Shown here: positions 1-6,221 of the stretch, in pieces | Position numbering within the stretch: the first letter of the stretch is position 1 | How the letters are laid out: the number at the start of each line of letters is the position of its first letter | Assembly: GCA_903930665.1 (NCBI GenBank) | Contig: CAIYZI010000497.1 | Span: forward strand, 1-6,903 | Length of the DNA: 6,903 nucleotides | Reading direction: 5' to 3' | From: an uncultured beta proteobacterium | GTDB lineage: Bacteria; Pseudomonadota; Gammaproteobacteria; Burkholderiales; Burkholderiaceae | Notes under the pieces: model-generated | Seen by the model: the letters and a program-made list of their open reading frames with translations, nothing else | Told to the model about the DNA's origin: nothing | The model's database searches: none | Program-made: the position numbers and the translations under genes

Positions 1-438
1 AACAAACCAAAGCGCATTAACAATAGATCCACCGCTGAGGCTTTTTAATGCTGCACGTGCAATTTTGGAATAAGCATTCAAGCTTCTGGTCTTTTCAGAC
101 TCCAAATCACCCAAACACACCAACAGAACGCGCTTTGCTTTAACCCCATTGGCGCCCCAGGACTTTTCAGCCCTCAAGATGCAGACATCAGCCGGATTGA
201 CATCCAAATCCCCTACAAGGTTGGCATGACTCACTGAACCACCCAATAAACGATCTAGCTCCACTAAAAGCCCACTTTTTGCCTTTAAATTCGCAAGACC
301 ATCTAGATCCGCTTTGGAATAGGCTAAAACCAGACAATCAGTAGCCTGAGAAAGCAATGTTGTAAGGCTGGTTTTAAGGTGTTTTGGGCTATGGAGATCA
401 GCTTGAGAGAAAATCTTGGCACTAAATTGAATTGTCAT
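1..438 (-). CDS. pepA: Leucyl aminopeptidase (M17 family), N-terminal part, cut by window edge
   Basis: Reading the minus strand from the ATG whose A is at 438 gives 146 uninterrupted codons up to the window edge. The protein begins MTIQFSAKIFSQADL and continues with segments such as DCLVLAYSKADL, VELDRLLGGS and RVLLVCLGDL. This resembles the alpha/beta N-terminal domain of M17 leucyl aminopeptidases (PepA), which in the family precedes the C-terminal dizinc catalytic domain. The metal ligands and catalytic Lys/Arg lie outside the window, so activity cannot be judged here. The family enzyme is a cytoplasmic hexamer that removes N-terminal residues from peptides. Divergent placement against lptF is the arrangement I know from E. 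coli and other proteobacteria, and it supports the call. No clear Shine-Dalgarno sequence is seen, but an upstream in-frame ATG is followed at once by a stop, so 438 is the only sensible start. Confidence 0.85.
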   Translation of the reverse strand, partial: MTIQFSAKIFSQADLHSPKHLKTSLTTLLSQATDCLVLAYSKADLDGLANLKAKSGLLVELDRLLGGSVSHANLVGDLDVNPADVCILRAEKSWGANGVKAKRVLLVCLGDLESEKTRSLNAYSKIARAALKSLSGGSIVNALWFV

Positions 439-590
439 AATTTATTAGCTATTTTTAGGTCATTTCAAGGGGGTAAATTGATTTTTATCCATTATCCTCC
501 GACATGAGGATACTTACCTCTCATTAGAAGATAAAACCCATTTCACACTAAAACCTTAAGCAATTACTCCGACCCAACCACCTGTAAGCC
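439..590. promoter_or_regulatory. Divergent pepA / lptF intergenic region
   Basis: This 152-bp stretch lies between two genes pointing away from each other, so it must carry promoters for both directions. I see no convincing pair of sigma-70 boxes for lptF, and no open frame of useful size. The one clear structure is the inverted repeat at 493-512, listed separately. The rest is AT-rich with a short G run at 469-473. Confidence 0.6.
493..512. repeat. Inverted repeat TATCCTC-N6-GAGGATA in the divergent promoter region
   Basis: The two 7-bp arms (493-499 and 506-512) are perfect reverse complements around a 6-base centre. It sits 78 bp before the lptF start and 54 bp before the pepA start. The arms are compatible with a dimeric repressor or activator site, or with a small hairpin in the lptF leader RNA. 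There is no T-run after it in either direction, so it is not a rho-independent terminator. Function is inference. Confidence 0.45.
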
Positions 591-1706
591 ATGATTTTTA
601 AACAAGCCCTTCGCAAAGAACTCAGTTTTACGACTGGCGGGGTGTTTTTGGTCTTAGTAACCATCATGATTACCACCCTGGTGATCCGAATTCTGGGTTT
701 TGCAGCAAACGGCACGGTAAATCCCAAAGATGCCTTTGTTTTGATTGCCTTGGCAACCTTAGGCTATATGGCGGTTTTATTGACCGTATCTCTTTTTGTC
801 GCAGTCCTGATTGTGTTGGTACGCTGGTACAAAGACTCGGAAATGATCGTCTGGTTTGCAAGTGGTCTGAGCGTGACTAATCTGATTCGCCCTATTCTGC
901 AATTTGCTACCCCACTAATTATCATCATCGCCCTACTTGCACTCTTTGTTTGGCCTTGGTCTAACCGTGAATCCACTCTTATTAGTCAACGCTTCCAGCA
1001 ACGTGATGACGTTTCCATGGTAGCCGCAGGCCAATTTAAAGAATCTGCCAAAGCTGATCGCGTGTTCTTTATTGAGGAATTAGACCCCGACAAAAGTGAA
1101 GTAAAGAATATTTTTGCAGCGGACTCCAAAAATGGGCGACTAAGTATTGCCGTGGCTTCTACAGGCTTTATTCAAAACTCTGAAGATGGAGAAAAATCCA
1201 TTGTTTTAAACAACGGTCGTCGTTATGAAGGCCTACCTACTCAACCAGATTTCCGCATTCTTGAATTTAATGAATATACGACAAAGATTCGTAGCAAAGA
1301 GGCGCTAGCACCACCACCTCGCGACCGAGAAAAAAGTGTCACTGAATTATTGAGCACTGCAGAACCCGCACAAATTAATGCCAACCGCGCTGAATTACTG
1401 TGGCGCATTGGCTTGCCGCTAATGGCCTTGGGCTTGGTTTTAATTGCCATCCCTTTAGCATATGTGAACCCTAGACTGGGTAATTACACAGCCATGTTTT
1501 ATGCAATTTTGATTTACTTGATTTACAGCAATTTATTAAACCTGACCCAAAATTTTGTGTCTCAAGGTAAGGTAAATGTCTATATGGGTATTTGGCCTAT
1601 CCATGTCATTGCGCTTTTGGCTGCAACCGTCTTGATTCGCAACCGTATCAACCCTTCATTAAAATGGTGGCGACGTCAATTGCCAGCTCGGATAGCTAGC
1701 AAATGA
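591..1706 (+). CDS. lptF: LPS export ABC transporter permease LptF
   Basis: This 371-residue protein is an inner-membrane subunit of the LptB2FG transporter, which extracts lipopolysaccharide from the inner membrane and passes it to LptC and the periplasmic bridge. Six hydrophobic segments are visible at about 16-37, 51-77, 100-122, 272-292, 299-317 and 333-349. They are split 3+3 by a polar domain (about 123-265) that matches the periplasmic beta-jellyroll. Segments WYKDSEMIVWFASG (79-92) and RRYEGLPTQPDFRILEF (210-226) are typical of the LptF branch of the YjgP/YjgQ family. Length is close to the E. coli protein (366 aa as I recall). The start MIFKQALRKEL fits the family N-terminus, although the Shine-Dalgarno sequence is weak. 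It overlaps lptG by ATGA, so the two are translationally coupled. Confidence 0.93.
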   Translation: MIFKQALRKELSFTTGGVFLVLVTIMITTLVIRILGFAANGTVNPKDAFVLIALATLGYMAVLLTVSLFVAVLIVLVRWYKDSEMIVWFASGLSVTNLIRPILQFATPLIIIIALLALFVWPWSNRESTLISQRFQQRDDVSMVAAGQFKESAKADRVFFIEELDPDKSEVKNIFAADSKNGRLSIAVASTGFIQNSEDGEKSIVLNNGRRYEGLPTQPDFRILEFNEYTTKIRSKEALAPPPRDREKSVTELLSTAEPAQINANRAELLWRIGLPLMALGLVLIAIPLAYVNPRLGNYTAMFYAILIYLIYSNLLNLTQNFVSQGKVNVYMGIWPIHVIALLAATVLIRNRINPSLKWWRRQLPARIASK

Positions 1707-2857
1707 AGCTTCTCTTTCCCTACATTTATGAACGCTATTTAGCCAGGCAGATCTATGCTGCCTTCGGTTTTATTTTGTTCGCCTTAGTTGCGCTCTTTCT
1801 GTTCTTCGACATCCTTAGCGAATTAGGCTCCGTCAAAGGACAGTACACCCTACCCTTAGCACTTTTACATGTGCTCCTTAAGGCTCCTAGCCGGATTTCA
1901 GAGATTATTCCGATTGCTGGTTTGATTGGCAGTATTTATGTTTTTGCCATGCTAGCCAGCCAATCAGAATTTACGATCCTTCGCATTGCCGGTTTGGATA
2001 TCAAGCGTGGCCTGATCACCCTAGCCAAAATCTCAATACCTTTAATTGTCCTTACTCTAGTAATGAGTGAATGGGCTGGCCCTTATGCCGAAAGACTGTC
2101 AGATGCAATTCGCATGAAAGCCCTGGGATCGGCTTATGAGTCTCAATTTAGAACAGGTGTTTGGGTTAAAGATCGCCTTCGTGATGAAGATGGTAGCGGA
2201 CCTATCCGACCTGGTGTGCGCTACGTCAACGTAGGAAAAATTGAAAAAGATAATGAAATTCTTAATGTCCGCATGTATGAATTTGATGATGCTTACCGAC
2301 TGCTCTCCATACGTACCGCAGAATCAGGACGTTTTGACCATTCAGGCACATGGATTTTGGATGATGTAACTGAGACACGCTTTAAAGAAACCAAACAGAC
2401 GGACCCTCTAGCGCCTGTCTATACCGCGCAAACCTTAACTCATCCCATTCTTACACTGGAGTCTGAGGTCACCCCTCAAATCCTCAGTGTTCTTTTGATC
2501 AGCCCAGAAAAGATGTCCATCATTAGTCTGAGTAGATTCATTGATCATTTGCAAGAAAACAGGCAGGATACACACCGTCATGCCATCGCATTTTGGAAAA
2601 AAGTGATTTACCCTTTCACCATTTTCGTAATGCTGAGCCTAGCCCTGCCATTTGCCTACCTCAAGGTGCGTGCAGGCGGCGTAGGTATTAAAGTTTTTGG
2701 TGGAATCATGCTTGGCATGAGTTTCCAACTCTTCAATTCCCTATTCTCTAATGTAGGCTTGCTAGGCTCTTGGCCTCCAGTATTAACGGCTATGACACCA
2801 GCCTTCCTTTATTTCCTTTTAGCGCTTATGGGATTGCGCTGGGTTTCTAAGGCTTAA
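1703..2857 (+). CDS. lptG: LPS export ABC transporter permease LptG
   Basis: This 384-residue protein is the second membrane subunit of LptB2FG, the partner of LptF. Hydrophobic segments lie at about 15-37, 65-87, 104-123, 301-320, 329-348 and 358-379, again 3+3 around a periplasmic jellyroll domain (about 130-290). The segment SEFTILRIAGLDIKRG (88-103) resembles the cytoplasmic coupling region that meets the LptB ATPase, and SPEKMSIISLSRFIDHL (277-293) is the family's conserved stretch just before the second membrane bundle. It is somewhat longer than E. coli LptG (about 360 aa); the jellyroll contains an Asp/Glu/Gly-rich loop near 157-167 that may account for part of this. The ATG shares four bases with the lptF stop, and this coupling also fixes the start. 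LptB is not encoded in the window. Confidence 0.93.
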   Translation: MKLLFPYIYERYLARQIYAAFGFILFALVALFLFFDILSELGSVKGQYTLPLALLHVLLKAPSRISEIIPIAGLIGSIYVFAMLASQSEFTILRIAGLDIKRGLITLAKISIPLIVLTLVMSEWAGPYAERLSDAIRMKALGSAYESQFRTGVWVKDRLRDEDGSGPIRPGVRYVNVGKIEKDNEILNVRMYEFDDAYRLLSIRTAESGRFDHSGTWILDDVTETRFKETKQTDPLAPVYTAQTLTHPILTLESEVTPQILSVLLISPEKMSIISLSRFIDHLQENRQDTHRHAIAFWKKVIYPFTIFVMLSLALPFAYLKVRAGGVGIKVFGGIMLGMSFQLFNSLFSNVGLLGSWPPVLTAMTPAFLYFLLALMGLRWVSKA

Positions 2858-2861
2858 TACC

Positions 2862-2907
2862 CTATATTCATATAGAATTAGATTCCTATATCTTTGTTGA
2901 TATATAG
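2862..2907. promoter_or_regulatory. AT-rich cysB leader with overlapping inverted repeats (probable operator/promoter)
   Basis: The lptG-cysB gap is packed with symmetric half-sites: CTATAT-TC-ATATAG (2862-2875), ATTC-N5-GAAT (2866-2878), GAAT-TAG-ATTC (2875-2885) and TATATC-N6-GATATA (2887-2904). LysR-type regulators, CysB included, commonly bind AT-rich imperfect dyads and often repress their own gene, so this is a natural autoregulatory site. A weak promoter can be drawn with TTAGAT (2878-2883) and TATATA (2901-2906), 17 bp apart, which would start RNA just before the GGGA ribosome site at 2911-2914. The dyads are seen in the sequence; binding and promoter use are inferred. Confidence 0.4.
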
Positions 2908-2919
2908 ACTGGGATCTCT

Positions 2920-3861
2920 ATGAATCTACATCAATTTCGCTTTGTTCGTGAAGCTGTAAGGCAAAACTTTAACCTCACCACAGCAGCTAAAGCTCTTTTT
3001 ACGTCGCAACCGGGCGTATCTAAAGCCATTATTGAGCTTGAAGACGAATTGGGTGTGGAGATCTTCCGACGCCATGGCAAACGCATCCGCTCACTCACGG
3101 AGCCAGGTAAACGGATTTTGACTTCCATTGAAAGAATTCTGGACGAAGTCGAAACGCTCAAGCGAGTAGGCAAAGACTTCGCCAGTCAAGATCAAGGCAA
3201 CTTTGTGATTGCCACTACCCACACGCAAGCGCGTTATGCGCTACCAAAGGTTCTTACTGAATTTACCAAACGCTTTCCCAAGGTCCGCGTCAGCATTCAA
3301 CAAGGTAGCCCTGGTCAAATCGCTGAATTGCTGATTCATGATCGCGCTGATATCGCTATTGCTACCGAGGGGATTGCCAATACAGCAGGTGTTCTGGCAT
3401 TACCGGGCTATCAGTGGCAACACGTCATCATGGTTCCACTAAGCCACCCACTATTAAATCAAGCCACCATCTCCTTAGAAGAGATCGCCAAATACCCCAT
3501 CATCACCTACGACAAAGCATTTGCTGGCCGCAGCAAAATTGATGCAGCCTTTTCTCAGCGCAACCTAAACCCCGACATTATTCTGGAGGCGATTGATGCT
3601 GATGTCATTAAAACTTATGTGGAAACCGGTATGGGTATAGGAATAGTGGCTGGGGTTGCCTACGATGCTGATAGGGACCGTAATCTCAAAGTCATTCCTG
3701 TTGGACATCTCTTTGGAAATAACGTCACCCACCTGGGAGTCAAACAAGGGGCCTATCTCAGATCCTTTGTTTACACCTTTATTGAACTCTTCTCGCCAAC
3801 GCTCACTCGCAAAATTGTTGAACAGGCAATGTCCAGCAAAGCGGAAACTTACGAGATATAG
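2920..3861 (+). CDS. cysB: CysB-family LysR-type transcriptional regulator
   Basis: The 313-residue protein has an N-terminal winged helix-turn-helix (about 1-60; recognition region LTTAAKALFTSQPGVSKAI at 19-37) and a linker helix (about 60-90). A two-lobed periplasmic-binding-protein-like effector domain runs from about 93 to the end. The stretch IATTHTQARYALP (97-109) and DADVIKTYVETGMGIGIV (226-243) are hallmarks of the CysB/Cbl branch, which controls sulfate and thiosulfate uptake and cysteine synthesis in response to O-acetylserine/N-acetylserine and sulfur compounds. Thr100, Thr102, Gln103, Thr149 and Trp166 fall at the same numbers as in enterobacterial CysB, but position 202 is Ala instead of Thr. 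It is slightly shorter than E. coli CysB (324 aa), ending soon after the effector domain. GGGA at 2911-2914 serves the ATG. Cbl or a related paralogue is the main alternative name. Confidence 0.88.
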   Translation: MNLHQFRFVREAVRQNFNLTTAAKALFTSQPGVSKAIIELEDELGVEIFRRHGKRIRSLTEPGKRILTSIERILDEVETLKRVGKDFASQDQGNFVIATTHTQARYALPKVLTEFTKRFPKVRVSIQQGSPGQIAELLIHDRADIAIATEGIANTAGVLALPGYQWQHVIMVPLSHPLLNQATISLEEIAKYPIITYDKAFAGRSKIDAAFSQRNLNPDIILEAIDADVIKTYVETGMGIGIVAGVAYDADRDRNLKVIPVGHLFGNNVTHLGVKQGAYLRSFVYTFIELFSPTLTRKIVEQAMSSKAETYEI

Positions 3862-3927
3862 GATTAGGCACTACAGAGGGACCACAGAAAAATTCAAGGT
3901 TTTAAATAGCCAGAATCATGAAGAAGC

Positions 3928-4012
3928 TGGTGCCCCGGGGCGGACTCGAACCGCCACGCCTTGCGGCACCGGATTTTGAGTCCGGCACGTCTACCAATTC
4001 CATCACCGGGGC
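3928..4012 (-). tRNA. tRNA-Leu (anticodon CAA)
   Basis: On the minus strand a full class II cloverleaf can be folded. The acceptor stem is GCCCCGG with CCGGGGC (7 bp), the D-arm contains TTGGTAGA, and the anticodon stem is CCGGA/TCCGG with loop CTCAAAA. The long variable arm is built on TGCCGCAAGGCGT, and the T-arm is GGCGG-TTCGAGT-CCGCC. The discriminator is A, and a CCA end is encoded in the DNA (3928-3930). The anticodon CAA is at 3976-3978 and reads the Leu codon UUG. The length of 85 nt including CCA is normal for tRNA-Leu. It is transcribed towards cysB and away from yebC, opposite to all its plus-strand neighbours. No clear terminator follows it in the 66 bp before the cysB end. Confidence 0.97.
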
Positions 4013-4154
4013 AGGTGTTTGCAGTGGAAAAACTGCTCTTTGAACAACCAAGAGGTGAGAGTGTAACAAAAAAAGCTGGGTTACTGCCATTCTTTACTCT
4101 AGAACCCCTTAAAATTACAACTTCAAGCCAAATTATTCAAAAGGACTTACCAGT
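4013..4154. promoter_or_regulatory. Divergent tRNA-Leu / yebC spacer
   Basis: This 142-bp spacer must start the tRNA on the minus strand and may start yebC on the plus strand. For the tRNA, the best minus-strand -10 is TACACT (plus-strand 4060-4065), with only a poor GGCAGT -35 box (4083-4088) 17 bp away. For yebC, TTGAAC (4040-4045) and TAACAA (4064-4069) are 18 bp apart but weak. A small inverted repeat GCAGT-N6-ACTGC (4021-4036) lies in the tRNA leader. A good Shine-Dalgarno AAGGA (4141-4145) sits 9 bases before the yebC ATG. Only the ribosome site is convincing. Confidence 0.35.
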
Positions 4155-4874
4155 ATGGCCGGCCATTCAAAATGGGCCAATATTCAACACCGCAAAGGTC
4201 GTCAAGACGAAAAACGCGGGAAGATTTGGACCAAACTTATTAAAGAAATCACTGTTGCCGCCAAGATGGGTGGCGGAGATATCGCTACCAACCCACGTTT
4301 GCGCTTAGCTATTGATAAAGCTAAAGATGCCAACATGCCAAATGACAACGTACAAAGAGCGATTCAGCGTGGTACCGGCTCATTAGAAGGCGTGAACTAC
4401 GAGGAGATTCGTTATGAAGGCTATGGCATTAATGGCGCCGCGGTCATCGTCGACTGCTTAACGGATAACCGTACCCGCACCGTTGCCGAGGTTCGCCACG
4501 CTTTTACTAAAAATGGTGGCAATATGGGAGCTGAAGGTTCGGTTGCTTTTTTGTTTAAACATTGCGGTCAGATGCTTTTTGCACCAGGTGCTAGTGAAGA
4601 TCAGCTGATGGAAGTGGCATTAGATGCTGGAGCCGAAGATGTTATTGCTCATGACGACGGCTCATTTGAAGTATTGATCCCTGTGCCGGATTTCACAAAA
4701 GTACAAGATGCCATTACCAAAGCAGGTCTTAAAGCCGAATTGGCGACGGTTACTATGAGGCCTGAAACTGAAATCGCCCTCGAAGGTGATCAAGCTGAAA
4801 GCATGCAAAAGTTATTAGATGCACTTGAAAACCTTGATGATGTACAAGAAGTGTTCACTAATGCAGCTTTATAA
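4155..4874 (+). CDS. yebC: YebC/TACO1-family translation/regulatory factor
   Basis: The 239-residue protein opens with MAGHSKWANIQHRKGRQDEK, the near-invariant start of the YebC/PmpR/TACO1 family, and keeps the motifs MPNDNVQRAIQRGTG (61-75), YEGYGINGAAVIVDCLTDNR (87-106) and NGGNMGAEGSVAFLF (120-134). The family has three compact domains, and the length is normal. Members were long annotated as transcriptional regulators (PmpR in Pseudomonas). The mitochondrial member TACO1 and more recent bacterial work point to a role on the ribosome, helping translation through difficult proline-containing stretches. Which role applies here cannot be read from the sequence. AAGGA at 4141-4145 supports the start. 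It lies between the tRNA and purD, and no function is implied by that order. Confidence 0.95.
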   Translation: MAGHSKWANIQHRKGRQDEKRGKIWTKLIKEITVAAKMGGGDIATNPRLRLAIDKAKDANMPNDNVQRAIQRGTGSLEGVNYEEIRYEGYGINGAAVIVDCLTDNRTRTVAEVRHAFTKNGGNMGAEGSVAFLFKHCGQMLFAPGASEDQLMEVALDAGAEDVIAHDDGSFEVLIPVPDFTKVQDAITKAGLKAELATVTMRPETEIALEGDQAESMQKLLDALENLDDVQEVFTNAAL

Positions 4875-4886
4875 GCTTCCTTTTTT
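4865..4886 (+). terminator. Weak terminator-like hairpin at the end of yebC
   Basis: AGCTT (4865-4869) and AAGCT (4873-4877) form a 5-bp stem around TAT, overlapping the yebC stop codon, and are followed by TCC and six T residues (4881-4886). The stem is short and AT-rich, so at most it would end transcription partially before purD. Confidence 0.2.
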
Positions 4887-4928
4887 CAGACCTATTCAAT
4901 CATTTATTAATCCAAACAACAGCTCGCT

Positions 4929-6206
4929 ATGAAAATTCTTTTAATCGGATCCGGTGGTCGTGAACATGCTCTGGCCTGGAAATTAGCTCAATCTCCACAA
5001 GTGCAAACCGTCTATGTTGCCCCAGGCAATGGCGGCACCGCTACCGCAAAGCAAACCACAGCAGGTATTAAAAATCTACCGATCTCGGATTTACAGGAGC
5101 TTGCGGACTTTGCTAAGCGTGAAAAAATTCACTTAACTGTTGTGGGCCCTGAAGCTCCTTTAGCCGCTGGGATTGTGGATGTATTTCGTGCAAATGGCCT
5201 GCGTATTTTTGGACCTACACAGTTGGCTGCTCAACTTGAATCCTCTAAGGATTTTTCAAAAGCCTTTATGAAACGTCACGGCATTCCAACTGCTGACTAC
5301 CAAACCTTCTCACACCCTTTAGAGGCTCATGCCTATATTGATGCGAAGGGTGCGCCTATTGTGATCAAGGCGGATGGCCTGGCTGCCGGTAAAGGTGTAG
5401 TGGTTGCCATGGATCTTGCTGAGGCACATGCTGCTGTAGATATGATGCTGGCTGATAATAAATTGGGTAATGCAGGTGCACGCGTTGTTATCGAAGAATT
5501 TCTCACGGGTGAAGAAGCAAGCTTTATTGTTTTGGTTGACGGAAAAAATGTTTTAGCACTAGCCACTAGCCAAGATCACAAACGCTTGCTCGACGCTGAT
5601 CAAGGACCAAATACTGGCGGCATGGGTGCTTACTCCCCTGCCCCTGTAGTGACCCCAGACATTCATGCACGCGCATTGCGTGAAGTGATTATTCCAACGG
5701 TTAAAGGGATGGAGGCAGATGGCTTGCCATATACAGGGTTTCTGTATGCAGGCCTGATGATTTCCCCAGACGGAAAGATTAAAACCCTGGAATTTAATTG
5801 CCGTATGGGCGACCCAGAAACCCAACCAATCATGGCGCGCTTGCGTAGTGACTTCGTTGACGTACTTGATCATGCCATCGACGGAAAATTAAATGAAGTG
5901 GAATTGGATTGGGATCGCCGTACCGCTTTAGGCGTGGTACTTGCTGCCCATAACTATCCAGATACACCACGCAATGGTGATGTCATCACAGGCATTCCAG
6001 CAGATACTGAAGATCAAATCACCTTCCATGCAGGCACTAAATTACAGGATGGCAAAGTAGTCACTTCAGGTGGACGCGTGTTGTGTGTAGTTGGTCTATC
6101 TGACACAGTACGAGGTGCTCAACAAAAAGCGTATGAAGTGGTTGAACAAATTCATTTTGATGGCATGCAATATCGCAAAGATATTGGCTATCGCGCCGCT
6201 AAATAA
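4929..6206 (+). CDS. purD: Phosphoribosylamine--glycine ligase (GAR synthetase)
   Basis: PurD joins 5-phosphoribosylamine and glycine with ATP to give glycinamide ribonucleotide, the second step of de novo purine synthesis in the cytoplasm. The 425-residue protein shows the N-terminal motif LLIGSGGREHALAWK (4-18) and GPEAPLAAG (73-81). The ATP-grasp core contains PIVIKADGLAAGKGVVVA (143-160), EEFLTGEEASF (189-199) and QDHKRLLDADQGPNTGGMGA (215-234). The metal-binding segment is LEFNCRMGDPETQPIM (287-302), followed by the C-terminal GARS domain with GGRVLCVVG (381-389). Length is normal and no key motif is missing. The start matches the usual MK-L-IG N-terminus, but there is no recognisable Shine-Dalgarno sequence in the 20 bases before it. 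hemF follows closely and in the same frame, so the two are probably co-transcribed. Confidence 0.97.
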   Translation: MKILLIGSGGREHALAWKLAQSPQVQTVYVAPGNGGTATAKQTTAGIKNLPISDLQELADFAKREKIHLTVVGPEAPLAAGIVDVFRANGLRIFGPTQLAAQLESSKDFSKAFMKRHGIPTADYQTFSHPLEAHAYIDAKGAPIVIKADGLAAGKGVVVAMDLAEAHAAVDMMLADNKLGNAGARVVIEEFLTGEEASFIVLVDGKNVLALATSQDHKRLLDADQGPNTGGMGAYSPAPVVTPDIHARALREVIIPTVKGMEADGLPYTGFLYAGLMISPDGKIKTLEFNCRMGDPETQPIMARLRSDFVDVLDHAIDGKLNEVELDWDRRTALGVVLAAHNYPDTPRNGDVITGIPADTEDQITFHAGTKLQDGKVVTSGGRVLCVVGLSDTVRGAQQKAYEVVEQIHFDGMQYRKDIGYRAAK

Positions 6207-6221
6207 CTGAGCCCTTCATTC

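Noticed and set aside
440..468. TTGAAA-N17-ATAAAT promoter for pepA on the minus strand
   Set aside because: The boxes and spacing look good, but the -10 box ends one base before the ATG, so RNA would start inside the second codon and lack the start codon.
3656..3979. Open frame of 107 codons on the plus strand running from cysB into the tRNA region
   Set aside because: It overlaps cysB in another frame and then crosses the tRNA-Leu gene; the protein shows no family features.
3902..4090. Open frame of 62 codons on the minus strand containing the tRNA sequence
   Set aside because: Its middle is the translated tRNA-Leu, a well-known false protein.
3961..4308. Open frame of 115 codons on the plus strand from the tRNA into yebC
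   Set aside because: It starts inside the antisense of the tRNA and reads yebC out of frame.
5559..5873. Open frame of 104 codons on the minus strand within purD
   Set aside because: It is fully contained in a well-supported purD and has no start signal or recognisable motifs.
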